Program-made: the position numbers and the translations under genes | The notes under the pieces: generated by a model | What the model was told of the DNA's origin: nothing | Databases searched by the model: none | The model's input: the letters and a program-made list of their open reading frames with translations, nothing else | Part shown: one piece after another, positions 52,308-60,431 of the stretch | Layout: each line of letters starts with the position of its first letter | How positions within the stretch are numbered: the stretch's first letter is position 1 | NCBI RefSeq assembly: GCF_003633615.1 | Contig: NZ_RBKU01000001.1 | Span: forward strand, 3,906,001 to 3,970,000 | DNA from: Mucilaginibacter gracilis | GTDB taxonomy: Bacteria; Bacteroidota; Bacteroidia; Sphingobacteriales; Sphingobacteriaceae | Length of the DNA: 64,000 bases | Reading direction: 5' to 3'

Positions 52308-54047
52308 TTACAACCAGAAATCAAGTTCTTTGGCCCGCAGTTTATTCTCCATATAATCAGCCATCCATTCCCTGTCCTTGCTCAAGCCCTTGAAATCCGT
52401 GTTTTTTTTGAATAACGAATATCTCCAGCGATAGTGGTCATATACAGCCATAATATTTACCGCATATTGTTCCGCTACCTTTTTATCATTGATGATCAGC
52501 AGGTTTTCATCATTGGTTGAACTTGCCTTAGGCCCGAAATTGTGGGAGCCTGTTACCACATAGGGATTTGGCCCGAACGGATCAATTACCAGGATTTTAC
52601 TATGAATAGTAACCATTCCCGCGCTTACCTCTTTATACCAAAAACTAAACTCTTCAGAAATCGTTTCGGGCATAATGGCGTTCCAATCCGTCTCGGTCTG
52701 TTGCCCCTGGTGAAAGAATATCAATGGTGCCGGGATCTTACCTGTCGCACCGGGGTCTTGATTAATTACGCCATGAATAAACAGATCGGGTTTCCTCGTC
52801 TGTAGATCAATTATATAGTTAAAGAATGTATTTTTTGGGCCGGGGTTAAACATCAAAAATAATATGCCGGTGGTAGCAGCTTCCATCAATGATTCCACAT
52901 CTTTCAGATCATCGAAAGCAGGTGTCGGCGCAAACCATACCCTGCTATTTGCGCTGCCAAACGAATGGGCTGCCTTGTTCTTATCATATAAAGCAGTACC
53001 ATAACCGCTGTCATCTGTTACCACATCGTATTTAAGCGCATCCCACTCCGCTTTGTAAACTTTTGCCAATGCAGGATCTTCGATGAAGATACCATTATTC
53101 ACTTGCGAAAACAATCCGCCGGGTGTCCAGTTCGTACTTCCAGACCAGATTTGTATAGGGTCGCCTTTATGGCAAATTACCACAAATTTATTATGGGCGA
53201 AGTGTTTTTGGGTAACATCTACTATCCTGTCGTAAACATCCACACCGGCATCCCTGATTTCTTTCCGGCTATCTTCATTTTTATCTTCGCCTTTCTTTTT
53301 TGCCGCGCCGTTTGCTAGAATAACATGAGCCCTTGATCCGATCTTTTTTAATTTATCCAGCAGGTCGGACTGATGGAGTTCATATAGCGCCGAATAAATG
53401 GTCAGGTCAGGATTACCAATCACATCGTCTAATAAAGAAAAAAGCCTGTTATCAAGAAAACCACCAAGGAAATCCCTTAGTTTATTATTTGCCCCGCCTA
53501 TGATCGCTTTAATCGTTGTACCCGGCAATTCGGAAGAAAGGTTCTCCTTCATACGGGAGAAGAACTGAGAGGAAATTATACCTCGGTTGAAATATACATG
53601 GTATGGTGATGGGTTACCTGCTGCGTCTATCCCCGTTTTCATTTGGGCCACAGCCGACCATGCTGAAGCATTTAGCATATCCTTAGATAATTGATCGCCG
53701 TCATATAATATAGGAACAATCTTGTAACTGGCGGTATCACCCTCGCTGACGGAAAAATCAGTCCAGATAAACCTTTGGATCGGCCATTCATAACTTGGTC
53801 TTTGCTCGCCTTTTTTAAAGGCTTCGTCTGCAAAGCCGACACGATTCATCAACGCGTCCGCTTCTGTATCGCTCTCATTATTCAATTTACGATACACCGC
53901 GAACCCTATACAATCTTTGATGGGCTCGGCGTATTTCCAGGCAACAATCACCTGGTCATTGTTGGAGCAAACAGATATTATTGGCGGAGACGCCTGTACA
54001 ACAGGCGTAACTATGCCAGTCGGGACTAAAGATACTTTCTGTGACAT
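52308..54047 (-). CDS. Phospholipase D-family protein with N-terminal fibronectin-like domain
   Basis: 579 residues without a signal peptide. The N-terminal ~140 residues form a beta-sandwich (PPIISVCSNNDQVIVAWKYAEP..GFAVYRK). Two PLD half-sites follow: HNKFVVICHKG..IWSGSTNWTP (near 290) and HSKILVIDPFG..VVTGSHNFGPKASSTNDEN (near 480), each with His-x-Lys and the downstream Ser/Gly-Ser-x-Asn signature. The usual Asp of HKD is Gly-Asp or Asp-Pro shifted. Such proteins hydrolyse phosphodiesters in lipid or nucleic acid; this one is cytosolic, so a nuclease or defence role is possible. Confidence 0.8.
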   Translation of the reverse strand: MSQKVSLVPTGIVTPVVQASPPIISVCSNNDQVIVAWKYAEPIKDCIGFAVYRKLNNESDTEADALMNRVGFADEAFKKGEQRPSYEWPIQRFIWTDFSVSEGDTASYKIVPILYDGDQLSKDMLNASAWSAVAQMKTGIDAAGNPSPYHVYFNRGIISSQFFSRMKENLSSELPGTTIKAIIGGANNKLRDFLGGFLDNRLFSLLDDVIGNPDLTIYSALYELHQSDLLDKLKKIGSRAHVILANGAAKKKGEDKNEDSRKEIRDAGVDVYDRIVDVTQKHFAHNKFVVICHKGDPIQIWSGSTNWTPGGLFSQVNNGIFIEDPALAKVYKAEWDALKYDVVTDDSGYGTALYDKNKAAHSFGSANSRVWFAPTPAFDDLKDVESLMEAATTGILFLMFNPGPKNTFFNYIIDLQTRKPDLFIHGVINQDPGATGKIPAPLIFFHQGQQTETDWNAIMPETISEEFSFWYKEVSAGMVTIHSKILVIDPFGPNPYVVTGSHNFGPKASSTNDENLLIINDKKVAEQYAVNIMAVYDHYRWRYSLFKKNTDFKGLSKDREWMADYMENKLRAKELDFWL

Positions 54048-54225
54048 CTTATAAAGGATTAAGGTTAATTAGGCTAATTTACAGAAAGTTACATTGATTA
54101 AATAGTCGCTATTGCAATATTTAATCATAGCATAATTCTAATTAAACATTGAATCTATAGCCGTATTGTGATGCATGAATTTGAATAACCAATAACATAC
54201 GCATACGTGGCAGAAACCTAAATCG

Positions 54226-54251
54226 TTCGCAACTACCGTCCCACTTGCGAA
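54226..54251. repeat. Dyad TTCGCAA-N12-TTGCGAA, copy 2
   Basis: Perfect arms 54226-54232 and 54245-54251 with a 12-base spacer, 430 bases upstream of the mobilisation accessory gene. Dyads of this kind mark relaxase recognition sites. Same arms and spacing as 6234-6259. Confidence 0.6.
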
Positions 54252-54298
54252 CACCCACCGTTCAACCTCATCACCTTTGATTATCAATTCAGATAGTC

Positions 54299-54493
54299 AT
54301 GAGAAATCCAAAGACAATAACCGACCTGAAAGGCCGAAAATTCAACGGCACATCATTGCCGAAAATCAAGCGCATCCGCCAGGAGCCGCGCCAAAAGATC
54401 CTGCAGCTTTTAATAAGCTTCGTACCACTGGAAAAGTTCCAATCCAACGAAAAAACAGTTGACAAATCCGCTAATTCCGGCACCGCTTTTTAA
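54299..54493 (+). CDS. Possible small basic protein, 64 aa
   Basis: MRNPKTITDLKGRKFNGTSLPKIKRIRQEPRQKILQLLISFVPLEKF, Lys/Arg rich, between the two dyad clusters of the putative transfer-origin region. There is no ribosome binding site of note and overlapping frames exist, so it may be spurious. If real, a small DNA-binding accessory protein would fit. Confidence 0.35.
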   Translation: MRNPKTITDLKGRKFNGTSLPKIKRIRQEPRQKILQLLISFVPLEKFQSNEKTVDKSANSGTAF

Positions 54494-54577
54494 AGCGAAC
54501 CCATAACATTTATTCATCACATCACCAAAGTTCAGGACAACTTCCCGAAGGAGCTTTCCTGTAGCCCGCGTGGTCTA

Positions 54578-54630
54578 AGCAAAGATGTACTTTTGCATGC
54601 GCAAAAGAATCTTTGCTGGCCTCGAGGCCA
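54578..54630. repeat. Large hairpin plus palindrome upstream of the mobilisation genes
   Basis: AGCAAAGAT / ATCTTTGCT (54578-54586, 54609-54617) and inner CTTTTGC / GCAAAAG (54590-54596, 54601-54607) form a nearly continuous hairpin of 40 bases. It is followed at once by the perfect 14-base palindrome TGGCCTCGAGGCCA (54617-54630). Together with the dyad at 54226 this looks like a transfer-origin region; the nick site is not identified. Confidence 0.55.
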
Positions 54631-54680
54631 GGGGATTTGCTCGGAACTCGCAAACCCTGAACTTTCAAAAAGTGTAGTTT

Positions 54681-55088
54681 ATGACACGAAAGAAAGTGAA
54701 CGAACCCGAAGACCTGCTTAGCCATAACCTCATCATCCGAGTTACAGAAAGCACCTACAACCGGCTGGAAAAGTTAAGGAAAGACAGTAAAAATCTTTCT
54801 ATAGCAGCGGTGGCCCGTAAGATCCTGTCCGGCCAAAAGATCAACCTCTATCACCATGATGTTTCGCTAAACCCAATTATGGAAGAACTAGCCCTCATCC
54901 GAAAGGAACTGAAAGCCATCGGCGTAAACATCAACCAGATCACCCGCAGTTTTAACCAGGACAGAACCGGAACCAGCCGGGCGTACAATGTTACAAAAGT
55001 GGCAGAACTCTATCAGCAGGTAGATATAAAGGTAGACCGCCTGCTAAAGATCATGTCCAAACTCGCTGAAAAATGGTTGCAAAAATAA
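54681..55088 (+). CDS. Mobilisation accessory protein (MobA/MobC-type relaxosome protein)
   Basis: 135 residues. N-terminal ribbon-helix-helix-like part (HNLIIRVTESTYNRLEKLRKDSKNLSIAAVARKILSGQ, ~15-52) and a C-terminal helical part containing the typical ELALIRKELKAIGVNINQITRSFNQ motif of Bacteroidota mobilisation proteins. It binds the transfer origin and helps the relaxase nick it. Its end overlaps the relaxase start by 16 bases, so the two are translationally linked. Confidence 0.88.
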   Translation: MTRKKVNEPEDLLSHNLIIRVTESTYNRLEKLRKDSKNLSIAAVARKILSGQKINLYHHDVSLNPIMEELALIRKELKAIGVNINQITRSFNQDRTGTSRAYNVTKVAELYQQVDIKVDRLLKIMSKLAEKWLQK

Positions 55089-56344
55089 GTACCGGCAAAA
55101 GTATCAGGGGAATGCTGCACTACAACGAGAACAAGGTAATAGCCGGAGAAGCCAGCCTGATCCTGGCCAGTGGGTTTGCGGGAGAGATAGAAAAAATGAA
55201 TTTTCAGCAGAAGCTGCAACGTTTTAATCACCTCACTGAACTAAAACCCAATGTAAAAACCAATGCCTTGCACATCTCGCTGAACTTTGATGCCAGCGAA
55301 AATCTGAGCAACGCCAAATTACAGGACATTGCCATTGCCTATATGGAAAGGATAGGTTTTGGCGACCAGCCTTTCCTGGTCTACCGCCATGATGATGCCG
55401 CCCACCAGCACATCCATGTTACCACGACCAATATTACAGCGGCAGGCGAACGCATCGACCTGCACAACATCGGCAAACTCCTATCGGAACCTGCCCGTAA
55501 GGCCATCGAGCAGGAGTTTAAGCTGGTTAGAGCCGAAAGCAGGAAGTTCAAGCAGGAACCCGGCATTAAGCCTGCCGACCTGACCAAAGCACAATATGGA
55601 CAGTTGCCCACCAAACGGGCGATCAGCAATGTGGTGACAGCGGTAACAAGGGATTATAAGTACACGAGCCTCGCCGAACTGAATGCCGTGCTCAAAAGCT
55701 TTAACGTAGTGGCGATGCGTGGTGCCGAGCATACCGCGATGTTTGAAAAGAAAGGCCTGATGTTTTCGCTGATCGATGTAAATGGCAAAACACTTGGCGT
55801 ACCGATCAAGGCCAGCTCATTTTACAGCAAGCCAACGCTAAGGAACCTGGAAAAGAAGTTTGAGCAGAATATTGAGAAGCGAAAGGTTTACAAAGAACCG
55901 CTAAAGAACGCCCTTGATCAAACGCTGAATAAATACACGGCCATCAGCAAGTCCACCTTTGTGGCAGAGCTTAAAAATTACAACATTCAGGTTGCTTTTC
56001 GCACTAATGAACAAGGCCGAACCTATGGCATCACTTATATCAACCACGGTAATAAATCAGTCTTTAACGGCAGCGACCTGGGCAAGGCCTACAGCGCAAA
56101 AGCATTGATAGAGCAGTTCGCCACTTCAGATAAACTAAAAGTGAAACCGCAACAGACATCACTGCTCACCAAAAACAGGCCATCGGTAAACCTGCTGGAA
56201 AAGGAACAGAAAGACCTGCCAAACCTGTTACATAGGGAACCCGATCGTTTACTGCAATCCCTGCTGGAAAACCCGAACAGGGAAGACGGCAGCCCACTCA
56301 TGCCAAGAAAAAAACGAAAGAAACGCAAGGGCATACGCTTCTGA
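55073..56344 (+). CDS. mobB: Relaxase / mobilisation nuclease (MobB-type)
   Basis: 423 residues. Relaxase fold in the first ~200: MVAKISTGKSIRGMLHYNENKV, then ALHISLNFDASE, and the metal-binding HDDAAHQHIHVTTTNI with the His triad. A catalytic Tyr is probably Tyr17 in LHYNE. The C-terminal half is helical and basic and ends in a Lys/Arg run (PRKKRKKRKGIRF). It nicks one strand at the transfer origin and pilots it to the recipient. The symbol is used by analogy to Bacteroides mobABC. Confidence 0.9.
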   Translation: MVAKISTGKSIRGMLHYNENKVIAGEASLILASGFAGEIEKMNFQQKLQRFNHLTELKPNVKTNALHISLNFDASENLSNAKLQDIAIAYMERIGFGDQPFLVYRHDDAAHQHIHVTTTNITAAGERIDLHNIGKLLSEPARKAIEQEFKLVRAESRKFKQEPGIKPADLTKAQYGQLPTKRAISNVVTAVTRDYKYTSLAELNAVLKSFNVVAMRGAEHTAMFEKKGLMFSLIDVNGKTLGVPIKASSFYSKPTLRNLEKKFEQNIEKRKVYKEPLKNALDQTLNKYTAISKSTFVAELKNYNIQVAFRTNEQGRTYGITYINHGNKSVFNGSDLGKAYSAKALIEQFATSDKLKVKPQQTSLLTKNRPSVNLLEKEQKDLPNLLHREPDRLLQSLLENPNREDGSPLMPRKKRKKRKGIRF

Positions 56345-56374
56345 CCATCCATTAACCATTAAATAAATACAGCT

Positions 56375-58531
56375 ATGCAGACCGGAGAAGACTCCCAGGG
56401 ACTTAGAAAGATCATCGATTTTACAAGGCTCATCAGCCTGTTTATACTTAGTATCCATTTTTACATCAGCTGTTATGCCGCCTTTCAGGCCTGGCACCTG
56501 ACGGCAGAGATCACCACGCGAATTGTGCTCAATATCGGAAAGACCGGGCTGTTCATGGGTATGCTCAAACCCAAGCTTGCCGCATTGGTATTCCTGCTTA
56601 TTTCCCTGATCGGTGCCAAAGGCAAAAAGGAGGAAAAGATCAGAAAGGATACGATTGCCATTTATCTGGGTGCAGGACTGCTATTATATTTTATCAGCGG
56701 CTTATCATTTTACCTTATAGCTTCGCCAGCGATTATTACCATCAGCTACATAGGTTTGACCGCTTTAGGCTACCTATTGATCCTAACAGGTGGCGTACGG
56801 CTATCCCGCTTGATCAGCCTGGGGCTGACCAAAGATATTTTTAATACAGAAAATGAAACCTTTCCCCAGGAAGAACGGCTATTGGAAAATGAATACTCGG
56901 TCAACCTTCCGGCACGGTATGCCCTTAGAAAGAAGATCCGCAGTTCCTGGATCAATTTTATCAACCCTTTCCGGGGTTTGCTTGTAGTTGGTACACCCGG
57001 TGCAGGTAAATCGTATTTCGTGATCCGCCATGTAATCGACCAGCACCTGAAAAAGGGCTTTAGCATGTTCATTTACGACTTTAAGTTTGATGACCTGACG
57101 AAGATCGCCTATAATAAATTGATCAGATACAAAGAAAACTTCAAGGTTAAGCCGCAATTCTACCTGATCAATTTTGATGACCTTTCGCGTACCCATCGCA
57201 GTAACCCCCTCGACCCGCAGAGCATGGAAGACATTACCGATGCGACCGAAGCTTCAAGAACAATACTTTTGGGACTGAACAGGGATTGGATAAAAAAACA
57301 GGGCGAGTTCTTCGTAGAAAGCCCGATCAACTTTTTAACGGCCATTATCTGGTACTTGCGCAGGTACCGCGATGGCAGGTATTGTACCCTTCCGCATGTG
57401 ATCGAACTGATGCAGGCCGACTATGAAGAGCTGTTTCCTTTGCTGAAGGAAGAGGAAGAAATCAAAGTATTGATCAATCCCTTTATCTCTGCCTACCAGA
57501 ACAAAGCCACCGACCAGCTGGAGGGACAGGTAGCCAGCGCCAAGATCAGTCTCGCTCGATTGTCTTCACCGCAATTGTATTATGTATTATCCGGTAACGA
57601 TTTTACGCTGGATATCAATAACCCCTTATCCCCAAAGATCGTTTGCATGGGGAATAATCCGCAGAAACTGCAAACCTACGGCGCGGTGCTATCGCTCTAC
57701 ATATCCAGGGTGATCAAACTGGCGAACAGGAAGAACCAACTCAAAAGCAGCCTGATCTTTGATGAGTTCCCTACCATCTATTTTAATAACATAGATAGCC
57801 TGATCGCTACCGCTCGTTCGAACAAGGTGTCTACCACGCTTGGGATACAGGACTACAGCCAGTTAAAGAAGGACTACGGGAGGGAACAGGCGGAGGTCAT
57901 CATGAATATTGTCGGTAATATTATCAGCGGGCAGGTCACCGGTGATACGGCCAAGCAGCTTTCCGAGCGGCTGGGCAAGATCATGCAGGAGCGCAACAGT
58001 GTCAGCATCAACAGCTCCGATACTTCGGTTAGCAAATCCACACAACTGGAATATGCCGTACCGGCATCAAAGATCTCCAGCCTGTCTTCAGGTTCATTTG
58101 TAGGCATGGTGGCAGATAACCCGGACGAAAAGATCGAGCTGAAGATATTTCACAGCGAGATACAGAATGACCATGCGGCTATCAAGGCTGAGGAAGATAA
58201 TTACCAACCCATTCCGGCTGTTGCAAACGTAAGCACATTGGATGTGGAAGAGAATTACAAGACGATCAAAGCTGAAATCGCAGACCTGATCGAAAGGGAA
58301 ATTGGCATTTTGACTGCAAGAAAAGAAGCGCTGGATGCGGCAAAGCAAGAAGTCAAGAAGCACGCAGAAGCGGAGATTAAGCCAACTGCTGTTACGTCGA
58401 AAGAAATTATAGAAACAGACAGTAAAAAGCCTGGAAAACGGCAATCCAGGAAAGAAAAAAGAATGTTGACCCAACGGAAAAAGATTGATAAAAATGAACA
58501 GTTTTCGGAAGAAAAACCGCTATCAAGGTAG
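56375..58531 (+). CDS. mobC: TraG/VirD4-like coupling protein (MobC-type)
   Basis: 718 residues. Several N-terminal membrane spans (~20-140; LISLFILSIHFYISCYAAF, LAALVFLLISLIGAKG, AIYLGAGLLLYFISGLSFYLI, GLTALGYLLILTGG). Walker A is VVGTPGAGKSYFV (~205-215), Walker B SLIFDEFPTIYFNN (~465), and QDYSQLKKDYG with GNIISGQVTGDTAKQLSERLG is the TraG/TraD sensor region. A Lys/Glu coiled-coil tail follows. This ATPase couples the relaxosome to a type IV secretion channel; no channel genes lie in this window. Confidence 0.9.
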   Translation: MQTGEDSQGLRKIIDFTRLISLFILSIHFYISCYAAFQAWHLTAEITTRIVLNIGKTGLFMGMLKPKLAALVFLLISLIGAKGKKEEKIRKDTIAIYLGAGLLLYFISGLSFYLIASPAIITISYIGLTALGYLLILTGGVRLSRLISLGLTKDIFNTENETFPQEERLLENEYSVNLPARYALRKKIRSSWINFINPFRGLLVVGTPGAGKSYFVIRHVIDQHLKKGFSMFIYDFKFDDLTKIAYNKLIRYKENFKVKPQFYLINFDDLSRTHRSNPLDPQSMEDITDATEASRTILLGLNRDWIKKQGEFFVESPINFLTAIIWYLRRYRDGRYCTLPHVIELMQADYEELFPLLKEEEEIKVLINPFISAYQNKATDQLEGQVASAKISLARLSSPQLYYVLSGNDFTLDINNPLSPKIVCMGNNPQKLQTYGAVLSLYISRVIKLANRKNQLKSSLIFDEFPTIYFNNIDSLIATARSNKVSTTLGIQDYSQLKKDYGREQAEVIMNIVGNIISGQVTGDTAKQLSERLGKIMQERNSVSINSSDTSVSKSTQLEYAVPASKISSLSSGSFVGMVADNPDEKIELKIFHSEIQNDHAAIKAEEDNYQPIPAVANVSTLDVEENYKTIKAEIADLIEREIGILTARKEALDAAKQEVKKHAEAEIKPTAVTSKEIIETDSKKPGKRQSRKEKRMLTQRKKIDKNEQFSEEKPLSR

Positions 58532-58593
58532 TGGCAATGCTTTACCGCACTTATGTGAAACGTAACCATAATATAAAGTTAATATGAATTAAA

Positions 58594-58601
58594 TACCTTT
58601 G
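58594..58601 (+). promoter_or_regulatory. -7 element of sigma F
   Basis: TACCTTTG, 46 bases before ATG 58648. Unlike sigmas A, B, C and E this gene has a real 5' leader. Confidence 0.6.
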
Positions 58602-58613
58602 TAAAAAAACAAA

Positions 58614-58637
58614 ATGGAAATCACCTGCAAATGGTGA
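58614..58637 (+). other. Possible 7-codon leader ORF overlapping a hairpin
   Basis: ATG 58614 reads MEITCKW then TGA, inside the sigma F leader. The stem ATCACC / GGTGAT (58620-58625, 58633-58638) lies within it, so translating ribosomes would open the hairpin just before the sigma start. Confidence 0.35.
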
Positions 58638-58647
58638 TCGAAATTGT

Positions 58648-59223
58648 ATGACAGAAAACATTCAAACGGACGAGGAATTATGGCAACTGATAAAGCAGGA
58701 CAGCCATACTGCGTTTGAAACATTGTACCTGCGGTATTTGAAATCTGTCTTTACCGAGATCAACAAACGTATCAGTGACCGTGATCAGGCCGAGGATCTC
58801 ACACAGGAAGTATTCCTGTCCCTTTGGGAAAAAAGGGTGACCAGTAATCCACAAGGAGCCATATACCCCTATATATATGGGATTGCTATTAATAAGGTCT
58901 TTAATTATTTTAGATCGAACAAAATACCGGCAAACTTTATTGAGACCTGGGAGACCTTACCAGAAGATCTTGCTCAGTTGGCAGAATTGCCCCAGGCGTT
59001 CAAAGTTGCCGAGGTAACAGAAATGGAACATTTGCTGGAAGAAGAACGATCAAACCTGCCCGAGAAAATGCGTCGTGTATATGAGTTACGCTACGAAAAG
59101 AGGTTAAGTATAGCTGAAATTGCTGATGGTCTTTCCATATCTCACAATACCGTTCACAATCATTTAAAGGAAGTTCGTAAACGTTTCACCTCTGCGCTTC
59201 GAAAATCGAGCTTTCTTTTATAA
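58648..59223 (+). CDS. ECF sigma factor, cassette F
   Basis: 191 residues. Region 2: HTAFETLYLRYLKSVFTEINKRISDRDQAEDLTQEVFLSLWEKR (~20-63); region 4: LPEKMRRVYELRYEKRLSIAEIADGLSISHNTVHNHLKEVRKRF (~135-180). Its C-terminal tail is short (SSFLL), unlike A-E, which marks F as a separate lineage. A terminator follows, so fecR F is probably transcribed separately. It starts 117 bases after the coupling-protein gene. Confidence 0.92.
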   Translation: MTENIQTDEELWQLIKQDSHTAFETLYLRYLKSVFTEINKRISDRDQAEDLTQEVFLSLWEKRVTSNPQGAIYPYIYGIAINKVFNYFRSNKIPANFIETWETLPEDLAQLAELPQAFKVAEVTEMEHLLEEERSNLPEKMRRVYELRYEKRLSIAEIADGLSISHNTVHNHLKEVRKRFTSALRKSSFLL

Positions 59224-59254
59224 TAATTGTCCTATCTCAAAACACTTCTTTTCT

Positions 59255-59277
59255 AGCCCTTAGAGGCTGTTTTTTTT
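59255..59277 (+). terminator. Terminator after sigma F
   Basis: AGCC and GGCT pair around CCTTAGA with a following run of eight T. The stem is short but the T tract is strong. Confidence 0.6.
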
Positions 59278-59416
59278 AAAATTTCAATGTTAAGTAATTT
59301 ATCCGAATATTAACAAATCGTTAAATCGTATTTTTCATATAGCCGAAATTTCATTTTCGGTTACTATATAAATAGAGGGCCTGATCATGGGGCGCTCAAT
59401 TGAAAAATAAAATACG

Positions 59417-60382
59417 ATGCCCACAGAAAAGGAATTAAAAAAACTGCTTGAAAAATACGCTTCCGGCAAATGCAGTCCAGCAGAAACCAAACTGTTAGAG
59501 GCTTGGTTCACTCGCATTGGCGAAAACCAGGAAGTCGAAGACCTAAGTAGTGCCGACCAGCACCGCATGCTCAATTCACTGAGGAAAAGCCCACGCTTCG
59601 CGAAAGGGAAAAACCGTATCATTTCTATGTTCCCGGCTTGGAAAAAAATTGCAGTGGCGGCTTCAATGGTCGGCATTTTAGTACTATCGGGCTTATGGAT
59701 CAATAAGAGCATCAGAAATTCAGGACAGCAGGAAACAGCATACATACAGATCAGCACCGGCAAGGGTGAAGTAAGAAAAGTGACCCTGCCTGACCGTTCC
59801 GTTGTATGGCTGAATGCACGTACGAAGCTTTCTTATTCTCCAGATTTTAAAAACAACAGATCGCTCCGGCTGAATGGCGAGGCCGTTTTCCAGGTAACGC
59901 ACGATAAAACACACCCTTTCAAAGTTCAGACCCAGGATAGTATAGAAACTACCGTTTTAGGAACACAGTTCGATATCAGCAGCTATGACGGGCTGACCGA
60001 AACCCAGGTTGCCGTCTTAGAGGGCCGGGTTAAGGTTGGAAAGATCAGCCAGCAAGCACAAGGTGTCTTGGTCAAGAACGATATGATCAGCTTTAACAGA
60101 TCAACAAAAACATTTGATAAAAGGATCGAAAATGCGGAAACCATGGCATCATGGCGCACCGGACAATGGGAATTAAGGGGACGTGGTGTAGAGGGGCTCG
60201 CGCTTGTCCTGTTTAACCAATATGGTATCACTTTAAAGCATACTAAAAAATCTTTGGACAAAGTTGAAGTAAGCGCCAATTTTAATAAAAGACAAACCGC
60301 AGAAGAGATCATCAGCACTTTTTGTCTGCTGGGAGACTGCAAATTCCGTTGGATAAGCAAAACTGAAGTAGAATTATATTAA
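59417..60382 (+). CDS. FecR-family anti-sigma factor, cassette F
   Basis: 321 residues: cytoplasmic part (LLEKYASGKCSPAETKLLEAWFTRI), a span at ~78-97 (IAVAASMVGILVLSGLWI), FecR domain (GKGEVRKVTLPDRSVVWLNARTKLSYS, LNGEAVFQVTHD, VLGTQFDISSY) and a C-terminal part (GVEGLALVLFNQYGITLKHTKKSL). GEAVFQV replaces the GEAFFEV of A-D. It links receptor F to sigma F. Confidence 0.92.
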   Translation: MPTEKELKKLLEKYASGKCSPAETKLLEAWFTRIGENQEVEDLSSADQHRMLNSLRKSPRFAKGKNRIISMFPAWKKIAVAASMVGILVLSGLWINKSIRNSGQQETAYIQISTGKGEVRKVTLPDRSVVWLNARTKLSYSPDFKNNRSLRLNGEAVFQVTHDKTHPFKVQTQDSIETTVLGTQFDISSYDGLTETQVAVLEGRVKVGKISQQAQGVLVKNDMISFNRSTKTFDKRIENAETMASWRTGQWELRGRGVEGLALVLFNQYGITLKHTKKSLDKVEVSANFNKRQTAEEIISTFCLLGDCKFRWISKTEVELY

Positions 60383-60431
60383 ACCCCAATAAAAAAAGCA
60401 AGGGCCCTGCTTGGAACCAAGGCACCTTGCC

